Source of the DNA: Mesorhabditis belari
Lineage: Eukaryota > Nematoda > Chromadorea > Rhabditida > Rhabditidae
DNA: 64,000 nt
Direction: 5' to 3'
Assembly (NCBI GenBank): GCA_958450365.1
Contig: CAUEEP010000883.1
Span: 364,001-428,000 of the forward strand
Shown here: piece by piece, positions 57,101 through 64,000 of the stretch
How positions within the stretch are numbered: the stretch's first letter is position 1
Layout: each line of letters opens with the position of its first letter
The notes under the pieces: generated by a model
Told to the model about the DNA's origin: nothing
Database searches by the model: none
The model's input: the letters and a program-made list of their open reading frames with translations, nothing else
Position numbers and translations under genes: made by a program

Positions 57101-58860
57101 GAATTTCTAAAACTAAGAATTTCTAAAACGAAAGAACCTTTCCTTGAACTAACCGTGGGATTAACTTTGAATAAATCTCGAAAAAGAGAGATAGATTGCC
57201 TGCCCTTTACAATTTTGAAACATTCTATTAAATCCTGATTGATTGAAAATTTTAGATTACTGTAGCTAAAAGTAACAGAAATCAGTGAAAATCAAATGAA
57301 AATCAAATTTTAATGTTAATTAAGAATTTTTTTAAATGTTTAATCTTAACAAATTAAGCGTTAACTTATTTTTTTCCAATACTTCAATCAATTTGTCAAT
57401 CAATCAATCAATCAATCAATTGCCTTTCAGAACTTCTCTTTCCTCAACGATTTCACACATCGAACCAATGCCAACTATTGTTGAAGAGGTGAGATTTTAG
57501 AATAAATTAGAAATTAGAATAAATTAGTATTTACAATGTCAAATGTTTCCCCGGAGAAATCAGCTATTTCAAAGAATGAAAAAATTTGAGTTTCAAAATT
57601 GTTAAGATTAAAGAAGAGATTACGAATTTAATTATTAGTAGCTCAAAAAATATAAAAAATTTCAAAATTGTAGAAAGTTGCTTTATAAGTCTTTGTTTTT
57701 GCATTTTTGCATTTTTGCATTTGTTAAAATCTTTGTTTCAAAGTTGTACTAGAGGAAAAGCGATTTTTAAATCAATCACATAACACTTTCAATCTTACTG
57801 TTAAAATCAGTCCTGTTACTACTGTTAAAATAGAAATTACTACTATCAAAATAGAAATTGTACGATTTAATAGGGATTTAATAGAGCATAATATTTATTA
57901 TTGTATTATAGAAATTATACGATTTAATAGCGATTTAATAGAGCATAATATTTATTATTGTATTTATTGTATTTATTGTATAAAGAAAGCTTAAAAGCTC
58001 AACATTTGTTGAAAGAATTGTAAAAGCAATTGTAAAAGCAATTGCTCAAAAACCCTTTAAGCAATTGTTGAGCTTTTCCTTGAGCTTCAACCATTGCTTA
58101 AAAGCTTATTGGCAATTGATTTTACAATTGCTCAATAATTGCTCAATAATTGTTCAACAAATTGTTAAGATTTTAAGCTTTTATATAGTAAAATCTCAGT
58201 CATTTATCACAAAATTAGGGAGTGGGACAAATGCGACCTTTTTTTTGCGCACCCGGACATTCGCGCACTTTTTTTCGCTGGAAAAGGCCTTAGGAAAGGT
58301 CGTAGAGCTTCAAAAATGTTTTCATAGAAGGGAATCGTATGCGTAGATTCAGAATTTTGACAAATCAGACCTCGCTGACACGTCAAATTTGGGCTAAAAG
58401 GCAAAAACTACGCAACTTAACGCTTTTCCGCAGTTTTTGCCTTTTAGCCCAAATTTGACGTGTCAGCGAGGTCTGATTTGTCAAAATTCGGAATCTACGC
58501 ATACGATTCCCTTATTAGGAAATATTTTTGATGCTCTACGGCCTTTTCCAGCGAAAAAAAGGTACGCTTTTGGCCGAGTGCGCAAAAAAAAGGTAGCATT
58601 TGTCTCACCCCCCTCCCCAAAAAAAGACAGACAAGATTACGGTAGAAGACAGACAAGACAAGGTTACGGTAGAAAGAGAAAAAGGACAAAATGTCCCACT
58701 CCCCAAAATTATTCGATTTTTATTTTCAATTCAATTTCTAAATTTCCAAATTTCTAAATTTCCAAATTTCTAAATTTTTAAATTTCTAAATTTTTAAATT
58801 TCTAACTTTCTAAATTCAAATTTCCAGGAGGAAGAGGAGGCTTTCATCACAGTTTGCTGA
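48110..58860 (+). CDS. unrecognised 115-aa basic protein with an 8.4-kb intron
   Basis: Four exons join in phase: 48110-48296, 56735-56804, 57431-57488, 58828-58860. Exon 1 begins MPILGRQLVQPRPQGLPPST, continues through HLQQWHQQNN and a basic stretch KRGKSIISKLFKFCGK, and ends CAG A|GTTGGT. Exon 2 follows TTTCAG and encodes SVREKSSFC then LEAKRERAKKKQ. Exon 3 follows CTTTCAG and encodes TSLSSTISHIEPMPTIVEE. Exon 4 follows TTCCAG and encodes EEEEAFITVC then TGA. The product is Lys/Arg-rich with an acidic patch before the tail; no signal or membrane segment. The downstream three exons are well supported by phase and acceptors. Joining exon 1 to them is inference, since its donor is weak and other upstream exons could exist. 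An intron carries an antisense LINE tail, MITEs and arrays. No family recognised. Confidence 0.55.
49238..49905. mobile_element. foldback element with about 190-base arms
   Basis: The left arm starting GAATTCTCACC, with TTCTTTAAGATTTTTTGAAT, GATGACTCGGCTATATTTGT and GGTAGTTGTTGAACCCAC, is mirrored at 49708-49905 and ends GGTGAGAATTC. A 300-base pyrimidine-rich spacer with TTTCCACTTTC units separates the arms. It lies in the large intron of the 48.1 kb gene. Confidence 0.85.
50420..50730. repeat. AGTAAAGTAAGT array and duplicated flank
   Basis: Units of 4-12 bases (GTAAAGTAA, GTGAGTAAA) cover 50430-50580. The following block ACAAAACTTCAAAACACCTT through TTATTCAGTGCATTTTGAT is repeated at 50745-50815, so array plus flank were duplicated. 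Confidence 0.92.
51430..51545. repeat. GCTATAAAACAATGA repeats
   Basis: Six degenerate units of AGCTATAAAA(G/C)(C/A)... ; also GGGCATTTT x4 at 52055-52092. No gene. Confidence 0.88.
52369..52647. mobile_element. MITE, family F, copy 2
   Basis: Collinear with 39492-39779; ends TATCGTATTTGTTCGAATAG and CTATTCTACGGTA. The right end has a small deletion relative to copy 1. Confidence 0.9.
52976..53036. repeat. perfect short palindromes
   Basis: TTCACTGGTCAATTTACG and ATAATTGACCAGTGAA pair, and GGTCAATTATCGTAAATTGACC repeats the motif inverted. The block can form two alternative hairpins. It has no clear role. Confidence 0.85.
53575..54045. repeat. CAAGAACAAGAC array with disordered centre
   Basis: Regular AAGAACAAGAC units at both ends enclose 53750-53930, rich in GC and with units broken into CAAGCAAG/AGCAGCCAG pieces. 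The ORFs across it on both strands are periodicity artefacts. The irregular centre resembles consensus error. Confidence 0.93.
54935..55290. repeat. ATTCTTGTAATAGA array with disordered centre
   Basis: Units ATTCTTGTAATAG(A) flank 55088-55212, where the periodicity is lost (TAGACTGTAGTAGAACTTGG). Third array in this window with the same outside-regular, inside-irregular pattern. Confidence 0.92.
55395..55765. mobile_element. palindromic repeat, family E, copy 2
   Basis: Collinear with 28546-28985; boundaries GCTTGTTTCAATTTTTTTCA and ATTAGCCTATCCC. In the large intron of the 48.1 kb gene. Confidence 0.8.
56025..56135. repeat. TTCC/TTTC polypyrimidine tract
   Basis: About 110 bases of TTTCTTTCTTCC units, no purines except flanks; the plus- and minus-strand ORFs over it are artefacts. 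Confidence 0.93.
56812..57250 (-). mobile_element. non-LTR retrotransposon (LINE) 3' end
   Basis: The minus strand encodes, with one frame change, NQDLIECFKIVKGRQSI, then SLFRDLFKVNP, then NSFPIRTPRIWNRLP and SNSLKAFKSVDDLDLEALVD before a stop. This is the usual C-terminal layout of CR1/jockey-type reverse transcriptase ORFs (FKIV-G...; NSF..R....WN.LP). A 3' UTR of about 150 bases follows, ending AATAAAGTCTCTATAT. The 5' part is missing, as in typical 5'-truncated LINE copies. It is antisense in an intron of the 48.1 kb gene. The subfamily is not assignable. Confidence 0.8.
58218..58702. mobile_element. MITE, family C, with nested family D fragment
   Basis: GGGAGTGGGACAAATGCGACC at the left, inner palindrome around AAATTTGACGTGTCAGCGAG (58375 and 58449 inverted), right end repeated as TTTGTCTCACCCCC and, after a family D piece (ACAAGATTACGGTAGAA, 58620-58684), TGTCCCACTCCCC. 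Its interior differs from the 12.1 kb copy, so only ends are shared. Confidence 0.82.
58728..58815. repeat. AAATTTCTAAATTTCC repeats before the last exon
   Basis: About ten 7-8-base units of AATTTCTA/AATTTCCA immediately upstream of the TTTCCAG acceptor at 58827. The array itself may supply the acceptor motif. Confidence 0.85.
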
Positions 58861-59728
58861 TTGGGAAAATCTTGATTGCCGTTTGTTTTTTCTTCACTCA
58901 AAAAAACCCCCGATTCCCATTGACTAGTCACAAATTTTTTGATGACAATCTCAATTTTTGAAACAAGAATTTTGTTTGTTAGTATTGTTTGTAAAGCTCT
59001 TTTTTTTCTTTTTTTAAAAAACTAGCTTACGTGTAGTTTTTCCTCTGAAAAACCCGTTTCCCATTTCACGAGTACAGATTCTTGCAATCTGAATCGAAAT
59101 TTTTCATTTTTATTTTCATTTTTTTGAAACACAACTTTTTCAAAAAAGATTTTCTATTTTTCTTTTTTTCTTTCCAGCTTTCTTTATAGCTTTTCTTTCT
59201 TTTTTTTTTTTTGTGTTTTCCCAGTCACATTGCGTTTACGGGTGATTTTTCCCCTTTTTTTCAATCGTTTTCATTTTGTTTTTGTACATATAAATTGTTA
59301 TTTATAAATGTTTTTTGAAAACTTTAAAAGAAATCAGAAATTGCTGAGGGAAAACTTCTGACGAACTTCACTGACAGATTTAACCTGTTTGCAAAAGAAA
59401 ATCCACAATTTGAATCGGAAATTCGGATTAGGAAACATTTCGCGAAAATTTGATTGACACATTCTTGCATTTTGCTGATAATTTTGGTTTAAAATTTGGG
59501 ACTTAAGTCGACTTGCATTATTTTGAAACTTGGTTTTGCTGTTAAAAGCTGTTAGAAGCTGTCAAAAGAAGCTGTTCAAAGAAGCTGTTAAAAGAAGCTA
59601 TTAAAAGAAGCTGTTCAAAGCTGTTAAAAGAAGCTGTTAAAAGAAGCTGTTAAAAGCTACTGTTGTAAGTGAAAATCAATAGAAAATCTTGGATTTTAGT
59701 TGCAACCTAAACTAACAGAGGAAATCTA
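58861..59728. other. 3' UTR and intergenic region
   Basis: Downstream of the 48.1 kb gene. No AATAAA close to the stop was seen. GAAGCTGTTAAAA repeats lie at 59535-59655. Nothing else recognised. Confidence 0.55.
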
Positions 59729-60286
59729 TTAGGGTGGCGCAAAAGAAACTGCCGATTTGACGGTAAATTCAAAAAAAAGATGGCATTCGATGGTGACATG
59801 ATCACAATGGAATATTTTCGCAAGATCTCGAGCAGATTGGCATGGATCGGCCTGTATAACGTCCCTCAGCTTGGCTTCGTTCACGACTTCTGGCCTCGAA
59901 CCGTGCTCGTAATCTTCCAAAGCCTCGTCTCCCTCTCAGAATCGTTGAAACCAAGTCTGACACTGCCTGAGAGACAAACTGCCATCTCCGAAAGCAGCAC
60001 AGAGAGAACGATGCGATTCGGCAGCAGACTTTCCAATTTTGAATTTAAACAGTAATGCTGCTCGTAGCACAAACTTTTGCTCCAACATGATCTAAATAAA
60101 AAAATATAAGCATTTTTTAAATAAAATAAACAACAACCAAAAAATTCAAATGTCGAAATAAATAGTAAACAATAAATAGCAAACAAATATGCGAACAAAA
60201 CATTAAAAAAATAATGCCGTTAGCATCGCTCGTTTCTGATAAATGAGAGCTGATACCCATCGGCAGTTTCTTTTGCACAACCCTAA
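59729..60286 (-). mobile_element. mariner element, deletion derivative
   Basis: TA-flanked; ends TTAGGGTGGCGCAAAAGAAA and TTTCTTTTGCACAACCCTAA. It contains a mariner transposase N-terminal remnant on the minus strand and no DDE core. Confidence 0.9.
59745..60055 (-). pseudogene. mariner transposase HTH domain, broken
   Basis: In sequence order on the minus strand the frames read KIGKSAAESHR (first helix), later EDYEHGSRPEVVNE and LRDVIQADPCQSARDLAKIF with CDHVTIECHL (second helix-turn-helix). Frame changes between blocks and the missing catalytic part show it is dead. Confidence 0.85.
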
Positions 60287-60439
60287 TAGATCAGTGAATT
60301 TCGATAAAATAGTGCTTATTGAATTTGCTTATTGAAAATTTTATATTAGAAAAATGATAGCAAAACAGCTATTGGATTGAATGACAGCTATAATGACATC
60401 AAGAAGAGGAAACAGTGCTATCCAAACAAAGAGAAACTA

Positions 60440-61012
60440 TTGGGTTGTCCAGTTATGAATGCGCGTTTTTACTATTTTGTAAATTTCTCAAGATATCGAG
60501 CAGATTTATATGAGTGTTATATATCATTCGAAAGCTGAAGATCTCCTCTACATTTTAATATAAAAAGCTCTGGAATTTGTTCAGCTTTTGGGCAAATTGA
60601 CTGCACAAGGGGAGAGGTCGTTTTCGAAAAAACCCATTTCAGCTTAGCTATTCCTCAAGTTTTATGGTGTAAGCGCCCAGAAAAGAAAAGTAAAGGTGCT
60701 TTGAAATTGTTATATTTAAAAAAAAAACTTGTATAGATATATCTATTGGCCAAACATCAAACGGTTAACTCAATTTGAGCGGAGCCAAAACTTGATCCAA
60801 AGGCACCCTTCCATTTTTTGGCCACCTCTTCTTCTGTGCAGTCAATTTGCCCAAAAGTTGAACAAATTCAAAAACGTTTTTATATCAAAATGTAGAGGAG
60901 ATCTTCAGCTTTCAAATAATACTCATATATATCATTTTCTTGATTTCGGTATTTCGGTATGAGAAATTTACAAAATAGTAAAAAAACGCGCATTCATAAC
61001 TGGAAAACCCAA
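60440..61012. mobile_element. mariner-type MITE, TTGGGTTGTCCAGTTATGAA ends
   Basis: TA-flanked; right end TTCATAACTGGAAAACCCAA. Long arms contain GCGCGTTTTTACTATTTTGT / ACAAAATAGTAAAAAAACGCG and CTCCTCTACATTTTAATAT / ATCAAAATGTAGAGGAG. No transposase. Confidence 0.9.
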
Positions 61013-61454
61013 TATAATGACATCAAGAAACGCAACGATTAAAACTTTGCTCATTGAACTGATTACGATTAGTTTGAAACTTGAATTTTTTCAACAAGTT
61101 TTTCAGCAGTTCTTGTTTATTTGACAAGTTTGACAAATTTTCTTATACTGGTAATACTGGTGCCCCCACAGAGCTCACACAAATTGTGATAACTCAAAAT
61201 TTAAAGAAGCTATTTAAAAAAAAAGGTAGTAAGATTTAAATTCTATGAAAAAATGGCTATCTTTTGGCTATCAACACTTGAAATAATAAGAAGTAGAGAG
61301 AATTGAATTGAAGAGAATTGAAAAAGGACAGAATCTTTCATTGTTGCACGAGTTGCCGTAATCATTTCACATTTAAAGCAGTGTTCTAAGGCTGATTGAT
61401 TTGGTAATTCGTCTGGATTGATCCGACAGCAATTCGTTGACGAGTTCCGGTTAC

Positions 61455-61665
61455 TTTTTAAACTCAACGTTGGCTTGAGCTGGCTTGATCCGTGATTCGA
61501 TTCCAGGTTTAGTGCTAATATCCACCAAAATGAGGCTAGCAAGGCTAGCAAAGGTTAGCAAAGGCTTTTTAAACTCAACGTTGGCTTGAACTGGCTTTGA
61601 ACTTGAACTGATCCCTGATTCGATTCCAGGTTTAGTGCTAATATCCACCAAATTGAGGCTAACAA
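61455..61665. repeat. tandem duplication of about 110 bases
   Basis: TTTTTAAACTCAACGTTGGC, TTCGATTCCAGGTTTAGTGC and TAATATCCACCAAA occur twice (61456-61530 and 61567-61650), separated by AGGCTAGCAA repeats. The minus ORF across it is a repeat product. Confidence 0.88.
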
Positions 61666-61817
61666 AGATCTGAGTCTCGCAAAATGAAAATGAAGAACTC
61701 AATGAGTCTAAATGATTTATAGCTTTGTAAATTTGTTTAAAAACAAAAAGGAATACATTAACGTATTGCTTTCAGTTTGAGTACGAAAGTTGGAAATAGA
61801 GTAGTTCAAAAACTTGC

Positions 61818-62100
61818 GCACCGCCGGGACTTGAACCCGCGACCTTTCGCCTACCAGGCAACTGTACCAGTCAACTGTACCAGGCAACTGTACTAGGCAA
61901 CTATACCAGGCAACTGTACTAGGCAACTGTACCAGGCAACGGGACTTGAACCCGCGACCTTTCGCCTACCAGGCAACTGTACCAGGCAACTGTACCAGGC
62001 AACTGTACCAGGCAACTGTACTAGGCAACTATACCAGGCAACTGTACCAGGCAACTGTACCAGGCAACGGGACTTGAACCCGCGACCATTACACCACAAC
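61818..62100 (-). repeat. tRNA-derived minisatellite with three B boxes
   Basis: On the minus strand an A-box-like TGGTGTAATGG (about 62090) is followed by GCGGGTTCAAGTCCCG, a consensus B box with a good T stem. Then come GTTGCCTGGTACA 13-mers (about 14 in all) and two further copies of AGGCGAAAGGTCGCGGGTTC ending at 61820 with CCCGGCGGTGC. No complete cloverleaf can be drawn, because the acceptor 5' strand is missing, so it is not called a tRNA gene. Confidence 0.65.
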
Positions 62101-62289
62101 GCACTTGATCTCGCTTGCTCCCGAGGAAGTTAACATGAAAACTTGAACAAATTCACGGCGATTTGGCCTACTGGATCGTACTAATGACGATTATTTTTTG
62201 TCTCAACTCAAGCTTTTGAACTTTTGCTTAATCTCAAGAAGTTATTTCTTATTTATTCGCGAAAAAAACTCTTGATAACTTTCTTCTAG

Positions 62290-62410
62290 TTTTCAAGGAG
62301 AGATTCAAGGCTATCGAATGACTAGAATAGATGAGTTTTTCATTGAATGTTCACCAAATTTGCAGTAAAAACAGTAACAGCTACGCGACTATACGCTCAA
62401 AATATCGTGG
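62290..62410. mobile_element. mariner remnant (leader region)
   Basis: GTTTTCAAGGAGAGATTCAAGGC..ATCGAATGACTAGAATAG and CAGTAAAAACAGTAACAGCTACGCGAC resemble, in order, 41337-41440 of the mariner at 40472-41463. No intact terminal repeat. Confidence 0.55.
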
Positions 62411-62619
62411 TGTTCAAAAAAACAACGCAAAACTCTCTTAACTGACTACAGTACGTGACCAAAAAGTGCTAAAAAGATTGAAAAGCATTCAAATTTTCAA
62501 TGCAATTCACCATTTAACTCATTGAAGTTGTAAAATTTCAATTTTCGTTGAGCACACTTCAGAAAATCGATCATTCCCCATTTTTGATCTCTGATTTTTC
62601 TCAAGTCTTCCCCTTCCAC

Positions 62620-62725
62620 TCTCAACAAATCAACAATCTCGATTTCAATCTGAAAAACAACTCAAAAAAAAACAAACAGTCAAAATTTTAGCGAATGTTT
62701 ACCCTGTATGTGTTCCATTTTTTGT
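62620..62725. repeat. direct duplicate of 63445-63565
   Basis: Shared: TTTCAATCTGAAAAACAACTCAA, ACAGTCAAAATTT, GTTTACCCTGT(A/T)TGTGTTCC. About 830 bases apart, same strand. Confidence 0.85.
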
Positions 62726-62814
62726 GTTCCAATGAGATCTAGTGGGGGATTAGAGTGTTGAGCTTCTGTGAAAACTTTGAAAGAAATGAAACGCCGGGAC
62801 AACAAAACTTAGAG

Positions 62815-63275
62815 GCCAGCTTGGCGCGAAAAAGATTGGCTCGAAAAAATCACGGGCGCTGATTTATATACGTTTTCTTTTTAAAGATATTCAACTGTTT
62901 ACCGTATTCTCTAGTGCACCATGAACCTCGTCTAAATTGCTCGAAATCTCGAGAACCGCTTATCAGAACCTATCGATGTGGGGTCGGAAAATGTAGCTGA
63001 CGATGAGATCTAGTGGGGGATTAGAGTGTTGAGCTTCTGGGAAAACTTGGAAACCGTAAAATAGTCACCAACTCGGCTTGCCCGGGTGCACTACTATTAG
63101 AGAAAATACGGTAACTGATTTGGTGGGAAATTCTCTTCAAAATGTAAAGATATTCAATTTGCTCGACGTGTAAAGAGGATTACTCGTCGTTACTCGGCGA
63201 AAAACGTCGATTAATCGAGTAAAAATGACTCATGCAAGTGTTACTCGAGTAACTATTTACTCGAAAGGAAAATAT
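62815..63275. repeat. dispersed repeat R2, copy 2, split by a MITE
   Basis: Left part GCTGATTTATATACGTTTTC, AAAGATATTCAACTG; right part TTGGTGGGAAATTCTCTTCA, TGTAAAGAGGATTACT, CGTCGATTAATCGAGTAAAAA. Together these match 5345-5600. Confidence 0.85.
62900..63113. mobile_element. MITE, TACCGTATTCTCTAGTGCACC ends, in repeat R2
   Basis: Left TACCGTATTCTCTAGTGC and right GCACTACTATTAGAGAAAATACGGTA are imperfectly inverted. The occupied site can be compared with the empty site near 5443-5460, so both ends can be placed within a few bases. The interior block GAGATCTAGTGGGGGATTAGAG also occurs at 62730-62752. Confidence 0.85.
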
Positions 63276-63279
63276 TCTA

Positions 63280-64000
63280 CTTTTTCTACTCTCAATGTAT
63301 TTGAAAATCTAACGCTACTAACGCTTTAGCTACTAATGCTTTAGTTACTAATGCTTTAGCTACTAACGCACATTTGGTTTTAAATTCGAACACTTTTTTT
63401 TCTTAACCTGAAACTCAAATTTTGTTGGTATGATTTTTGAAAAACTCTCAACAAATCAAGAATCTAGATTTCAATCTGAAAAACAACTCAAAAGAAAAAA
63501 AGAAACAGTCAAAATTTCATCAGCGAATCTTTCTCTGTTTACCCTGTTTGTGTTCCATTTTTTTTTTTTCGCCACGTCAAAATGCAAATCTTTTTTTTTT
63601 CTGTTTTCATCTATTCAAACACAAATAGATTCCCTCTTGGATTCTTTTTTTTCGTTCTTTTTACAACACGTGATCGCTTAGAAAATCTTTTATTTTTTGA
63701 TTGCAACACGGAAATATTAAGGGAAATGGGGAGATTTTGAAATAGAGAAAAAATTCCGGGTTTCCCCCAATCGTTTTTTTTTCTGACGAACCCTCTCATC
63801 TGATCCTCATGATTTTTCTACGATAAACACGACCATAAATGAACAAAAAAAAAACTGGGGAACTGGTTGAAATCGGAAAAGTGAAAATAATAAGCAGATT
63901 TAAATGGAAAGTGGTTTGAAATTGAAACTAGAGTAAAACTAGAGTAAGGTTAGTACTTTGCATGTATAAAATTAAAAATTATTGAAAAACTATTTAAAAT
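63280..64000. other. AT-rich region at window end, no gene recognised
   Basis: ACTAACGCTTTAGCT-type short repeats at 63310-63370 and pyrimidine-rich sequence at 63520-63660. No exon or RNA gene was supported. Confidence 0.55.

Overview
The window looks like nuclear DNA of a nematode, probably a Caenorhabditis relative or another rhabditid. It is AT-rich. Exons are short and bounded by GT donors and TTTCAG/TTTTAG acceptors. The protein families are worm-typical: TWK potassium channel, transthyretin-like protein, furin-type convertase and a PP1-like phosphatase. A short TTAGGC-type telomere-like block lies at 19.3 kb, and mariner-type and other MITEs are everywhere. No bacterial, viral or organellar gene and no CRISPR array was seen.

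Layout: 1-12.0 kb (+) holds the 3' half of a two-pore-domain K+ channel gene (15 exons traced, 5' half off the left edge), with introns full of MITEs. 13.1-18.5 kb (-) holds a complete 144-aa secreted transthyretin-like gene followed 154 bases later by a complete 320-aa PP1-type phosphatase gene. This spacing resembles a nematode operon. 20.05-21.8 kb (+) holds a complete 130-aa single-pass membrane protein gene in four exons. 23.4-26.35 kb (-) holds a complete 18-exon, 690-aa furin-type proprotein convertase. 29.2-32.75 kb (-) holds small exons that chain in phase and look like the 3' end of an unrecognised gene. 48.1-58.9 kb (+) holds an in-phase four-exon model for a 115-aa lysine-rich protein with an intron of about 8.4 kb.

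The rest, mainly 33-48 kb and 59-64 kb, is gene-poor and made of repeats. There are at least a dozen MITE/foldback families, several nested in one another, and three decayed mariner elements keeping transposase fragments. There is also a Merlin-like remnant with a transposase N-terminal fragment, a LINE 3' tail inside an intron, two tRNA-promoter-bearing SINE-like repeats, a tRNA-derived minisatellite, local duplications and many simple arrays. Some array centres are so irregular that long-read consensus error should be suspected.

All exon models were traced by hand from splice signals, reading phase and family resemblance. No search or alignment was run.
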